A DNA stretch of 10,266 bases from Thalassospira sp. UBA1131 (GTDB taxonomy: Bacteria; Pseudomonadota; Alphaproteobacteria; Rhodospirillales; Thalassospiraceae): assembly GCF_002311515.1 (NCBI RefSeq), contig NZ_DCAO01000109.1:70916-81181 (forward strand), written 5' to 3'. Both the position numbers and the translations under genes were made by a program. Below, piece by piece: positions 1 through 7,575 of the stretch. Every line of letters starts with the position of its first letter. The first letter of the stretch is position 1. The notes under the pieces are model-generated. The model was not told the DNA's origin, made no database searches, and saw only the letters and a program-made list of their open reading frames with translations.

Positions 1-80
1 GTGTTCTTTCTGCATATCGAAATACCACCGGCGACGTGACTGTTGCCAAACTTCTGGCGGCAAGTAACGACGCCGCCTGA
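1..80 (+). CDS. C-terminal end of an unidentified protein (5' end outside window)
   Basis: An open frame enters the window in the third reading frame and runs from base 3 to a TGA at 78-80. It gives 25 residues ending in TTGDVTVAKLLAASNDAA. I do not recognise the family; the piece is short and mildly helical. The frame stays open to the window edge, its composition matches the GC-rich coding style of the neighbours, and it ends only 12 nt before the first possible start of the chemoreceptor gene, so the two could share a transcript. The other two forward frames stop at 37-39 and about 64-66, which is weak support for this frame. It could be non-coding. Confidence 0.4.
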   Translation, partial: VLSAYRNTTGDVTVAKLLAASNDAA

Positions 81-92
81 TGTCATCTGTGA

Positions 93-1817
93 ATGTCAAT
101 TTTGGATATCCAAAGAATGAAGACTTTTGCGAATCTGAATATCGGGACCAAACTTTCCATTTTGCCGGTAATTGCGGTTATTGCGATCATCGCTGTCAGC
201 CTGATTGGCGGGCGGGCCATCATGTCACTTTCTGATGGTCTGGAGTTCGCTGTCAGCAAGGCATATCCCGAGGTCAAGGATATTGGCGAGATTGATCGCA
301 ATGTGACCCGGGTGCACCAGACCCTTTATCGCATGCTGTCTTGGTCGGCCGCCGGTGTTGAAGGGGATCGGATGGAAGCCGTTTCCCAGGATCTTGAAAC
401 CCAGATCGAAGAAGCGCGTCAGTCCTTTGTGACGTTGCTTGAAAACGAAAGTCTCCCGGAATCGGGCCGCCAGATGTCGGTTGATGCGCAGGAACGCTTT
501 GACGGTTACCTCGGCAAGGTCAATCAGGTCCTTGGCATGCTCGACATCGACTATACCGGGGCGCTCAGCTTTTCCTGGTCTGCACAGTCCGACTATGAAG
601 CACTGATGGACATTCTTTCCAAGCTGCGCGGAACCGCAGAGCTCAGAATGGACAGTGCAAGCGGTGCGGCCATGGCGGTTGGCAGTTCGGCACAGGATCA
701 GACAATTATTGCGGCTTTGTCGGCATCCATCGCCATGGCGGTGATCAGTTTTGTCATCGCAAGCCTGATCGGGGCGCCGGTCAAAAAACTGACCCATGTC
801 ATGCGCGAAATTGCCGAAGGCAAAACCGACATCTCGGTTCCCTATACCGCGCGCAAGGATGAGATGGGCAAGATGGCCGATGCGGTTGAGGTGTTCCGCC
901 AGAACGCCGAAAGCCTTGAGGCCGCTGAAGAACAGCGCCTGCAGGATGAAGCCCGCGCGGTCGAGGAAAAACGCCAGATCATGCAGGAACTGGCGCGCGA
1001 TATTGAAACGTCGGTACAGGGCACAGCAACGGCAGTCAGTGCCGCGATCGAGGAAATCGGCGCATCTGCATCGGCCCTTCTCGACAATGCCGAGCGCACC
1101 GATCATCAGAGCGAAAACGCCTTTGATGCATCCGGCAAGTCCAGCCACAACATGGGCGAGATCGCCCAGGCGGCGTCCGGCCTGGCTTCGGCGATTGCCA
1201 ATATCAGCGAGGAAATCCAGAAAAGTAGCCGACAGGCACAGGAAGCCAGCGAACAGGCCCGCGACGCGGATGAGAAAATCCGCCGTCTTGAAGAAGCCAG
1301 CATCCGTATCGAGGATGTCGCTGCCCTGATTGGCAATATTGCCGAACAGACCAATCTTCTGGCCCTTAATGCCACGATTGAATCGGCCCGTGCCGGTGAG
1401 GCCGGCAAAGGGTTTGCCGTTGTTGCCAACGAGGTCAAAAACCTTGCCAGCCAGACGGCGAAATCGACCGAGGAAATTGCATCTGAAATTGCCAATGTCC
1501 GTGCCGAAACCGGACAGGCGGTCGAAGCGATCCGAACGATTGTCGAAAGTGTTCAGGGCATCAACGAAATTCTGAGACTGACGGCTGAATCTGTCATGGA
1601 GCAAGGCAATGCGACAGGCCAGATCAGCACCAGTATCACCGAGGCTGCCGGTTATGCGGAAACCGTGTCAGGCGGCATCGGTGATGTGCGCGACATTGCC
1701 CGGGCGACCCGTGATTCTGCGGGAAGTGTGGGCGAGGCAACCGCAGAGCTTAGCCGCGAAATGGCAGGGCTAAGCAGTTCGGTTGATGGTCTTGTTGCAC
1801 GGCTGCGCGCCGTCTGA
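93..1817 (+). CDS. methyl-accepting chemotaxis protein (two TM segments, HAMP, MA signalling domain)
   Basis: Transmembrane chemoreceptor that would signal through CheW/CheA to the flagellar motor. In the 574 residues one sees: a hydrophobic TM1 at about 21-44; a helical periplasmic region at about 45-204, of the size of a four-helix-bundle sensor; TM2 at about 205-228; a HAMP linker at about 229-281; and a long cytoplasmic coiled coil. The coil contains the nearly invariant MCP hairpin tip, starting EQTNLLALNATIESARAGE at residue 418 and continuing through GKGFAVVANEV. No CheR-docking pentapeptide is present at the C-terminus, which ends LVARLRAV. Start choice is uncertain. ATG 93 is the longest, but an in-frame ATG at 117 gives the more usual short basic N-terminus (MKTFANLNIGTKL), and neither has a good Shine-Dalgarno. 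The secreted Cache gene lies 79 bp downstream with no terminator between them. The ligand is unknown. Confidence 0.95.
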   Translation: MSILDIQRMKTFANLNIGTKLSILPVIAVIAIIAVSLIGGRAIMSLSDGLEFAVSKAYPEVKDIGEIDRNVTRVHQTLYRMLSWSAAGVEGDRMEAVSQDLETQIEEARQSFVTLLENESLPESGRQMSVDAQERFDGYLGKVNQVLGMLDIDYTGALSFSWSAQSDYEALMDILSKLRGTAELRMDSASGAAMAVGSSAQDQTIIAALSASIAMAVISFVIASLIGAPVKKLTHVMREIAEGKTDISVPYTARKDEMGKMADAVEVFRQNAESLEAAEEQRLQDEARAVEEKRQIMQELARDIETSVQGTATAVSAAIEEIGASASALLDNAERTDHQSENAFDASGKSSHNMGEIAQAASGLASAIANISEEIQKSSRQAQEASEQARDADEKIRRLEEASIRIEDVAALIGNIAEQTNLLALNATIESARAGEAGKGFAVVANEVKNLASQTAKSTEEIASEIANVRAETGQAVEAIRTIVESVQGINEILRLTAESVMEQGNATGQISTSITEAAGYAETVSGGIGDVRDIARATRDSAGSVGEATAELSREMAGLSSSVDGLVARLRAV

Positions 1818-1896
1818 CGGACCTTTGTGTTCATTTGTTTCAACCAACCAATCGTCAATCACGACATCTATCTATGATCAACAAGGGAAATTCAGG

Positions 1897-2367
1897 ATGA
1901 ATAAGGTTTTGCGTTCTTTCGGTGCGGCTCTGGCGTCGTTGCTGATGGTTTTGAGTGTATCGTCGGCCATGGCCCAGGATAAGGAAGCAACCGCCAAGGA
2001 TCTGGTGGATAAGGCAATCGCCCTTTATGACGACGTCGGGCAGGAGAAATCCTTTGATATGTTCAACGACAAGTCCGGTGAATTCGTATTTGACGAGTTT
2101 TACGTCATTGTTGCTGATGGCGAAAAAGGCACGTTCCTGACACACGCGATCAACCCGAAGCTTGTTAACAACCCGGGCCTTTGGGACCTTCAGGATGTGA
2201 ACAGCAAGTTCATCATTCGTGACATGGTCGAAACCGGAAAGGCATCGCCGGATGGTGGTTGGTCCAACTACACCTGGACTCATCCGCAGACCAAAAAACT
2301 TGCCGAAAAGAAAACCTGGGTGAAAGCCCATGACGGCAAGATTTTCATGGTGGGTTATTACGACTAA
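1897..2367 (+). CDS. secreted single-Cache-domain protein
   Basis: A 156-residue exported protein. The first 26 residues form a classical Sec signal peptide: basic MNKVLR, hydrophobic stretch, then Ala-Met-Ala before Gln-Asp. The mature ~130 residues look like a stand-alone Cache_2-type sensor module: an N-terminal helix (ATAKDLVDKAIALYDDVG), then beta-strand material including GEFVFDEFYVIVAD, and the typical GGWSNYTWTHP...KKTWVKAHDGKIFMVGYYD ending. In receptors such domains bind small ligands, often carboxylates. Here there is no TM anchor or signalling domain, so it probably acts as a soluble periplasmic binding partner. ATG 1897 is chosen because AAGGGA at 1883-1888 lies 8 nt upstream and the signal peptide starts there; a longer in-frame extension back to 1783 overlaps the chemoreceptor gene. 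Position just after the MCP suggests the two work together (inference). A strong terminator follows. Confidence 0.88.
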   Translation: MNKVLRSFGAALASLLMVLSVSSAMAQDKEATAKDLVDKAIALYDDVGQEKSFDMFNDKSGEFVFDEFYVIVADGEKGTFLTHAINPKLVNNPGLWDLQDVNSKFIIRDMVETGKASPDGGWSNYTWTHPQTKKLAEKKTWVKAHDGKIFMVGYYD

Positions 2368-2389
2368 AAAGTAATCATATCCAAAAAGC

Positions 2390-2413
2390 AAAAACCGCCT
2401 TCGGGCGGTTTTT
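2390..2413 (+). terminator. intrinsic terminator after the MCP/Cache genes
   Basis: A perfect 10-bp stem AAAAACCGCC / GGCGGTTTTT closes on a TTCG tetraloop (2400-2403) and ends in a T-run, 22 bp after the Cache gene stop. It closes the chemoreceptor/Cache transcription unit. The A-tract on the left arm means it could also work on the reverse strand, but no reverse gene reads into it. Confidence 0.93.
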
Positions 2414-2623
2414 GTGTTTCAAGTAAAATGGATCAATTTGTAAAATATTTATTAAGTTAAATGAGTGGGATTTCGAGTGCATAGTTTAGAAAATACTTAA
2501 CATGACTCTGATCAAAAGTGCGATTTAGTATATGAATCACCAGATTTAATATATCTAAGTATATGTAATCGCGCATTTTGTCACATCACTATTGAAGAAT
2601 TGTCTCAAATGCAGCGGCTTAAA

Positions 2624-2637
2624 ATCATTATAATGAT
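2624..2637. repeat. 14-bp perfect palindrome with embedded TATAAT
   Basis: ATCATTATAATGAT reads the same on both strands and contains a consensus-like -10 hexamer (2629-2634) about 140 bp before the patatin-like start. No -35 at 16-18 bp was found: TTGTCT at 2600-2605 is 23 bp away. It may be an operator overlapping a -10 box, or chance in AT-rich DNA. Confidence 0.3.
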
Positions 2638-2650
2638 GGCTGTATCTACA

Positions 2651-2753
2651 GGTCCGCAAAGACGGACTGGTATCTCCTGGGGGTGAGCGGTGGTGCACGC
2701 GATGGCATTTTTATCGTTTGCGCCATGTTGTTTGGACCGAACCATTCGGTTTT
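2651..2753 (+). promoter_or_regulatory. putative structured 5' leader of the patatin-like gene
   Basis: The leader begins with a hairpin GTCCG (2652-2656) / CGGAC (2663-2667) around CAAAGA. It contains a possible ATGGC (2702-2706) / GCCAT (2722-2726) pairing and ends in a hairpin ACCGAA (2736-2741) - CCA - TTCGGT (2745-2750) followed by TTTC, 5-8 nt before the Shine-Dalgarno. GGTCC (2651-2655) can instead pair with GGACC (2734-2738), which would break both the first and last hairpins. That mutually exclusive arrangement resembles an attenuator or riboswitch-like switch. It matches no riboswitch consensus I know; function is inference from pairing by eye. Confidence 0.35.
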
Positions 2754-2757
2754 CAAC

Positions 2758-2763
2758 AAGGAG
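2758..2763 (+). promoter_or_regulatory. Shine-Dalgarno that fixes the GTG start of the patatin-like gene
   Basis: AAGGAG lies 8 nt before GTG 2772. The frame stays open upstream to a TTG at 2718, but that codon has no ribosome site, and the extension would run through the leader hairpins, so GTG 2772 is preferred. Confidence 0.8.
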
Positions 2764-2771
2764 ATCGCGAC

Positions 2772-3950
2772 GTGGAAAAGATCAAACGAGCTATCTTTCT
2801 GTCAGGCGGCGGGCCTGCTGTTGGCTTAAGCATCGGGGTGCTTAAGCGTCTGCAGCAGGAACCGGATATAAAATTTGATATCTGGTCGTCTGCCTGTATC
2901 GGCGCTTGGCTCTCTGTTGCCTGGCATCAGGCCGACGAGGGTCAGGAACTTGACCAGACCATCGCCTTCTTTCGTAAAATTTTTCGACCCGCAAGTGTCT
3001 ATGAACGGTTTCCGATTGCATCGGCCTTTGCACCGGACTTCTTTTCTGATTTCACCAACAAACTCAATTACTTCTTTAACCCCAACAGCTATCAGGGGCT
3101 GATCGTGCCGGACGCCATCGGCGAGGCCGTTGAACATGTGCAGCATTTCATGGGCAATCCGAAATACTGGACGCCGCACAATTTCAACGATGTTTTGCTA
3201 AACGGTTTTCTGGCGGCAAATCCCCTGTCGCGTCTTCTGGTCGGATCGATCTATCAGACCCAGACCAAGGGACTAGCCAAGATCTATTCACCCGACAGCA
3301 TGTTCTTGGACCGGCTGAACTTTGATCGGCTTTATCAGCCCGACAAGCCGGCCATGTTCCACAACGCCTATAACCTTTCCAAGCAGCGGCTTGAACTTTT
3401 CACCAACAAACCTGATCACTACGACCTGCCACAGATGAACGCGCAGACGCTGTGTGCCTGTTCTGCCTTGCCGTTTATCGAAGAGCCGGTCGAAATCAAC
3501 GGCGATACCTATTGCGAGGGTGCGACTGTTGATACGGTCAACTTCTTTGATTTCTTGCGCCTGCATCCGGATGTCGATGAGGTCTGGGTCAGCCGTATTC
3601 TTGATCTTAAGCAGGTGCGTCAGCCTGAAAACCTGTATGACGCACTGAATAACCTGATCATGCTGTTTGCCGCATCGGCCAGCGAAGACGCTGTTGCAGC
3701 CTTCAAACGTGAAGTCGCCGAAAGTGGCCGTAAGATCGATATCGTTGAAATCCCGGTTTCCCCGCATATCAACTATGACTGGACGTGGGAAAACCTTGAT
3801 CGCGGGATCGAGGACGGCTTTGAGTCAACTGATCACATGATTGCGGATTACCGCCAACGCAAACGTCAGGAAAAGTCTGTTAAAAGTTTGCGAGAGGGCG
3901 CGATGCGCATTCTGCCTGAATTCCAAAGCCGTTTTCCGCGCTTTGTCTGA
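2772..3950 (+). CDS. patatin-like phospholipase-family protein with Cys/Glu in place of the Ser/Asp dyad
   Basis: A 392-residue protein of the patatin-like acyl-hydrolase superfamily, which cleaves acyl esters of lipids with a Ser-Asp dyad. Seen here: the N-terminal oxyanion-hole segment AIFLSGGGPAVGLSIGVLKRL (glycines at about 12-14); the nucleophile-elbow position reads FDIWSSACIGAWLS, so the usual GxSxG appears as S-A-Cys42-I-G; and the second dyad motif, usually DG(G/A), reads YCEGATVDTVNF with Glu249-Gly250. The fold signature is clear, but both catalytic residues are exchanged. It may be a Cys-nucleophile hydrolase, an acyltransferase, or a non-enzymatic binding protein. No signal peptide or TM segment is evident, so it is probably cytoplasmic or peripherally membrane-bound. 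The basic C-terminal tail (RQRKRQEKSVKSLREG) could help membrane contact. It is transcribed alone, behind a structured leader and before a bidirectional terminator. Confidence 0.85.
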   Translation: MEKIKRAIFLSGGGPAVGLSIGVLKRLQQEPDIKFDIWSSACIGAWLSVAWHQADEGQELDQTIAFFRKIFRPASVYERFPIASAFAPDFFSDFTNKLNYFFNPNSYQGLIVPDAIGEAVEHVQHFMGNPKYWTPHNFNDVLLNGFLAANPLSRLLVGSIYQTQTKGLAKIYSPDSMFLDRLNFDRLYQPDKPAMFHNAYNLSKQRLELFTNKPDHYDLPQMNAQTLCACSALPFIEEPVEINGDTYCEGATVDTVNFFDFLRLHPDVDEVWVSRILDLKQVRQPENLYDALNNLIMLFAASASEDAVAAFKREVAESGRKIDIVEIPVSPHINYDWTWENLDRGIEDGFESTDHMIADYRQRKRQEKSVKSLREGAMRILPEFQSRFPRFV

Positions 3951-3958
3951 GCAATAAA

Positions 3959-3985
3959 AAAAGGGCCGCATGGTGCGGCCCTTTT
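3959..3985. terminator. bidirectional intrinsic terminator between convergent genes
   Basis: A perfect 12-bp stem AAAAGGGCCGCA / TGCGGCCCTTTT surrounds a TGG loop (3971-3973). It has A-runs on the left and T-runs on the right, so it serves the patatin-like gene (+), ending 9 bp before it, and the oxidoreductase gene (-), ending 10 bp beyond it. Confidence 0.93.
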
Positions 3986-3995
3986 GATTTTTGTC

Positions 3996-6900
3996 TTATT
4001 CCGCCGCCTTGAGGTGTTCGGGCGGGTTGCGGAACTGTTCAAGCAGTTCGGCTTCGCGCACCTTGACCTTGGCGATGTGTTCTTCCTTGACGTGGCCGTA
4101 ACCGCGAATGTGTTCGGGCAGGGCCAGCAACGCCTTGGCGATGCGGGCATTTTCGTGGTTAAGGCCGTCGAGGACCTCGGTTACCAGTTTTTCGTAATCC
4201 GTGATCAACTGGCGTTCGATCTTGCGTTCCGGGTTGCGGCCAAACGGATCAAGTTTGGTGCCGCGCAGGAACTTCAGTTTCGCCAGCATGCGGAACGCCG
4301 ACATCATCCATGGACCGTAAACAGATTTTTGAGGCTTGCCGGTTTCCGGATCGGCATTGGCAAGCGACGGCGGGGCAAGATGGAAGTTGATCTTGTAGTC
4401 CCCCGTGAAGGTCTGGGTGACCTTCCTCATGAACGCCGGGTCGGTGTAAAGACGGGCAACCTCATACTCGTCCTTATAGGCCAGCAGTTTGAAATAGTAT
4501 TTCGCAACCGTCCGGGCCAGATCATCTTCATCGCCAAGGCGTTTCTCGGCCGCTGAAACCTTATCAACAAGGGCTGTGAAACGATCGGCATAGGCTGCGT
4601 TCTGATAATCGGTCAGGAAGGCGTGGCGCTTGGCAACGATATCGGAAAGCTCGGTCGCAATCGGGTGGGCTTCGGCCTCGTTCGGGCCGACGATCCCGAT
4701 CACGCGATCACGGTCATGGGCATACAGGCGGCCCCAATGGAAGGACTGCTTGTTCATGTCAATTGACACGCCATTAAGCTCAATCGCCTGCATAAGCGCC
4801 TCTTCACTGATCGGGATCAGGCCGCGCTGCCAGGCAACGCCCAGCATGAAGAGGTTGGTTGCAATCGAGTTGCCCATCAGGCGGGTCGCTATGTCGCTGC
4901 CTTCAACGAAATGAACCGCATCAGCACCACAGGCATCACTGATGACCTTCATATGCTCGTTGGTTTTAAGTTCAAAATCCGGGTTATGGGTAAAGGCACC
5001 GGTAACGGTTTCATGGGTGTTGATCACCGCCTGGGTAAAGTTCCGGCGCATTTTGGCAAGCCCTTCATAGCTTGCCGCAACCAGAAGATCACAGCCCAGA
5101 ACCACATTGGCTTCACCGGCTGGAATGCGCGCGGCATGCAGCTTGTTTTGGTCATTGGCAAAGCGAATATGGCTGACAACAGCTCCGCCTTTTTGTGCCA
5201 AGCCCGCCATATCAAGGCCGACAATACCCTTGCCCTCAATGTGGGCGGCCATTCCAAGCAACGCACCAATCGTGACAACGCCGGTGCCACCAACACCCGT
5301 GACCAGAACCGACCAGGGTTCGTCAATTTCGGGCAGGGTCGGGCGCGGCAGGCTGGCAAAGACTGCATCGGTACCGGTATCCCCCTTGGCGGCGGCATCG
5401 GGTTTGCGAAGTTCGCCGCCTTCGATGGTGACAAAGCTTGGGCAGAAGCCCTTAAGGCAGGAGAAATCCTTGTTGCACGCCGACTGGTCAATCGCGCGTT
5501 TGCGGCCAAACTCGGTTTCGACCGGCACAACGGCAAGGCAGTTGGATTGTTCGCCGCAATCACCGCAGCCTTCGCAGACCAGATCATTGATGAATACCCG
5601 CTTGGGTGGATCAACCATCAGTTTGCGTTTGCGACGACGGCGTTTTTCGGCTGCACAGGTCTGATCAAAGATCAGGATCGAAACGCCTTCGATTTCACGC
5701 AATTCTTTCTGGGTGTCTTCCAGCGTATCGCGATGGCGAATATCAACGCCCGGCGCAAAGTCCGCACCCATCGGGTATTTTTCAGGCTCGTCTGACAAAA
5801 CGATGATGCGTTTGGCACCTTCGTCAAACATCTGGCGTGTGATTTGCGGCACGGTCAGTGGCCCGTCAACCGGCTGGCCGCCGGTCATGGCGACTGCGTC
5901 GTTAAACAGGATTTTATAGGTGATGTTCACACCCGATGCGACGGCGGCCCGAACGGCAAGGGAGCCTGAATGGTAATAGGTGCCATCGCCCAGATTCTGG
6001 AAAACGTGCTTGGTATGGGTGAACGGTGCCTGTCCGATCCATGTCGCACCTTCGCCGCCCATATGGGTAAAGGTTTCGGTGGATCGATCCATCCAGTTGA
6101 CCATGTAATGGCACCCGATACCGGCCATGGCGCGGCTGCCTTCGGGGACCTTGGTCGAACTGTTATGCGGGCAACCCGGGCAGAACCACGGAATGCGTGC
6201 AACATCCGGGCGCGGTTCGGCAATTTCCTTTTCTTTTTCGGCAAGCCAGTCGATGCGTTCATGAATGGCCGGGCTGTCATAGAACCGCTTGATCCGTTCG
6301 GCCAGAACCACGGCAACGCGGGCCGGGGTCAGTTCGTCCATCGATGGCAGGATCCATTCGCCCTTTTCATCGAACTTGCCGATCACGGTCGGGCGAACGT
6401 CTTCGCGCCAGTTATAAAGTTGTTCCTTGACCTGGTTTTCCATCACCGCGCGCTTTTCCTCGACGACGATGATCTCCTCAAGTCCCTGGGCGAATTCGCG
6501 GACATCCTCGCGGTTCAGCGGCCAGCTCATGCCGACCTTAAGCACGCGAATGCCGATCTTGGCGGCGTCTTCTTCGGAAATGCCAAGGTCATCGAAGGCC
6601 TGCATGACATCGAGATAGGCCTTGCCGGTGGTGATGATGCCAAGCCGCGCATTCGGGCTGTCGATCACGGTTTTATTCAGCTTGTTCGCCCGCGCATATG
6701 CCAGTGCGGCATAGAGCTTGTATTTCATCAGGCGATGTTCTTGCTCCTTGGGCGTGTCGGGCCAGCGGATATGCAGACCGCCCTCGGGCATGGGGAAATC
6801 GGTCGGGATGACAGGGGTTATGCGATCCGGGGCGACATCGGCCGCGGCCGAACTTTCCACCGTTTCGGCAATGGTTTTCATCGCCACCCAGCAACCGGAA

Positions 6901-7481
6901 TAACGGCTCATCGCCCAGCCATGAAGGCCGTAATCCAGAATGTCCTGAACACCGGACGGGTTCAGAACCGGGATCTGCGCATCGATAAAGGCATATTCGG
7001 TCTGATGGGGCAGGGTGGATGATTTGCAACTGTGGTCATCACCGGCCAGAACCAGAACGCCGCCATGCTTGGATGTGCCGGCATGGTTGGCGTGTTTGAA
7101 AACGTCACCGGACCGGTCAACACCCGGGCCCTTGCCATACCACATGCCAAAGACGCCATCATATTTGGCATCCTTGTACATATTGACCTGCTGACTGCCC
7201 CAGACGACGGTGGCAGCAAGGTCTTCGTTCACACCCGGTTGAAATTCGATCTGCTGTTTGGTCAGGAATTTTTGGGCGCGCCAAAGTTGCTGATCAAGTC
7301 CGCCAAGCGGCGATCCGCGATATCCCGAAATGCACCCGGCAGTATTAAGCCCCGCGCGGGCATCAAGCTGGCGCTGCATCAGGGGCAAACGGACCAGTGC
7401 CTGGATACCTGTAAGGTAAACCCGGCCTTCCTCAAGCGTGTATTTGTCGTCGAGTTGGACTGCCGCCAATTGTTGTGCCAT
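3996..7481 (-). CDS. indolepyruvate (aryl-pyruvate) ferredoxin oxidoreductase, fused single-chain type
   Basis: A 1161-residue thiamine-diphosphate enzyme that oxidatively decarboxylates indolepyruvate/phenylpyruvate with CoA to aryl-acetyl-CoA and CO2, passing electrons to ferredoxin or a similar carrier; it acts in aromatic amino-acid breakdown. Domains in order: N-terminal TPP-dependent domain starting with GCISGYRGSPLGGLDQQLW; TPP-binding core with FCPGCPHNS (Cys434) and GIGCHYMVNWM (about 453-463); a Cys-rich Fe-S segment, CEGCGDCGEQSNC (Cys636, 639, 642, 648) then Cys669, 675, 680; the gamma (IorB-like) domain with VLVTGVGGTGVVTIGALLG at about 720-740; and a C-terminal extension typical of the fused proteobacterial form. 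The start at ATG 7481 is chosen because AGGGAG (plus positions 7489-7494) lies 7 nt upstream; an in-frame ATG at 7520 lacks such a site. It has its own upstream region with an array of TGACCTT repeats and ends at the shared terminator. Substrate preference among aryl-pyruvates cannot be told from sequence. Confidence 0.95.
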   Translation of the reverse strand: MAQQLAAVQLDDKYTLEEGRVYLTGIQALVRLPLMQRQLDARAGLNTAGCISGYRGSPLGGLDQQLWRAQKFLTKQQIEFQPGVNEDLAATVVWGSQQVNMYKDAKYDGVFGMWYGKGPGVDRSGDVFKHANHAGTSKHGGVLVLAGDDHSCKSSTLPHQTEYAFIDAQIPVLNPSGVQDILDYGLHGWAMSRYSGCWVAMKTIAETVESSAAADVAPDRITPVIPTDFPMPEGGLHIRWPDTPKEQEHRLMKYKLYAALAYARANKLNKTVIDSPNARLGIITTGKAYLDVMQAFDDLGISEEDAAKIGIRVLKVGMSWPLNREDVREFAQGLEEIIVVEEKRAVMENQVKEQLYNWREDVRPTVIGKFDEKGEWILPSMDELTPARVAVVLAERIKRFYDSPAIHERIDWLAEKEKEIAEPRPDVARIPWFCPGCPHNSSTKVPEGSRAMAGIGCHYMVNWMDRSTETFTHMGGEGATWIGQAPFTHTKHVFQNLGDGTYYHSGSLAVRAAVASGVNITYKILFNDAVAMTGGQPVDGPLTVPQITRQMFDEGAKRIIVLSDEPEKYPMGADFAPGVDIRHRDTLEDTQKELREIEGVSILIFDQTCAAEKRRRRKRKLMVDPPKRVFINDLVCEGCGDCGEQSNCLAVVPVETEFGRKRAIDQSACNKDFSCLKGFCPSFVTIEGGELRKPDAAAKGDTGTDAVFASLPRPTLPEIDEPWSVLVTGVGGTGVVTIGALLGMAAHIEGKGIVGLDMAGLAQKGGAVVSHIRFANDQNKLHAARIPAGEANVVLGCDLLVAASYEGLAKMRRNFTQAVINTHETVTGAFTHNPDFELKTNEHMKVISDACGADAVHFVEGSDIATRLMGNSIATNLFMLGVAWQRGLIPISEEALMQAIELNGVSIDMNKQSFHWGRLYAHDRDRVIGIVGPNEAEAHPIATELSDIVAKRHAFLTDYQNAAYADRFTALVDKVSAAEKRLGDEDDLARTVAKYYFKLLAYKDEYEVARLYTDPAFMRKVTQTFTGDYKINFHLAPPSLANADPETGKPQKSVYGPWMMSAFRMLAKLKFLRGTKLDPFGRNPERKIERQLITDYEKLVTEVLDGLNHENARIAKALLALPEHIRGYGHVKEEHIAKVKVREAELLEQFRNPPEHLKAAE

Positions 7482-7488
7482 GACCGGT

Positions 7489-7494
7489 CTCCCT
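7489..7494 (-). promoter_or_regulatory. Shine-Dalgarno that fixes the oxidoreductase start
   Basis: On the minus strand AGGGAG stands 7 nt before ATG 7481, an ideal spacing, and decides this start over the in-frame ATG at 7520. Confidence 0.8.
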
Positions 7495-7575
7495 GGGATC
7501 TCTCTGATATGCGGGGTCATTTCGGGCCCGATGCACTGCTTTTATTGATATGGGTGTTTGTGCAGTGTTTCGGTA

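Larger units (their letters stand above)
2414..2771. other. gene-free spacer: AT-rich left part, GC-richer structured right part
   Basis: About 358 bp without a convincing gene. Bases 2414-2640 are very AT-rich, with stops in all frames, unlike the flanking genes. They contain a 14-bp palindrome with an embedded TATAAT. From about 2645 composition changes to GC-rich, with several short inverted repeats up to the Shine-Dalgarno at 2758. The simplest reading is a promoter region followed by a 5' leader of the patatin-like gene; no -35/-10 pair with good spacing could be fixed. Confidence 0.6.

Noticed and set aside
101..114. 14-bp perfect palindrome TTTGGATATCCAAA near the chemoreceptor start
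   Set aside because: About one such palindrome is expected by chance in 10 kb, and it may lie inside the coding sequence; without conservation data it is not called as an operator.
225..1604. Long open frame on the minus strand opposite the chemoreceptor gene
   Set aside because: It is a shadow of GC-rich coding on the plus strand; the product has no recognisable motif and the MCP signalling-domain match on the plus strand is unambiguous.
1783..1896. N-terminal extension of the Cache protein to ATG 1783
   Set aside because: It would overlap the MCP gene and bury the clear signal peptide that begins at ATG 1897 behind its own Shine-Dalgarno.
2592..2634. sigma70-type promoter using TTGAAG or TTGTCT with TATAAT 2629-2634
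   Set aside because: Spacings of 31 and 23 bp are outside the usable 15-19 bp range.
2650..2670. Resemblance of CCGCAAAGACGG to the GCAAAG element of the cyclic-di-GMP-I (GEMM) riboswitch
   Set aside because: The matching 5' GCAAACC half and the tetraloop-receptor arrangement are absent, so only a six-base coincidence remains.
2718..2771. Upstream TTG start for the patatin-like gene
   Set aside because: No Shine-Dalgarno before TTG 2718, and the extra 18 residues would be encoded by leader hairpin sequence; AAGGAG clearly serves GTG 2772.
4911..7022. Long plus-strand open frames (4911-5795, 5970-7022) opposite the oxidoreductase
   Set aside because: The minus-strand protein shows strong, continuous family motifs throughout; the plus-strand products are low-complexity translations without ribosome sites.
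7482..7520. N-terminal extension of the oxidoreductase to ATG 7520
   Set aside because: The 13 extra residues resemble no part of the family, and the strong AGGGAG site falls inside that extension, 7 nt before ATG 7481.
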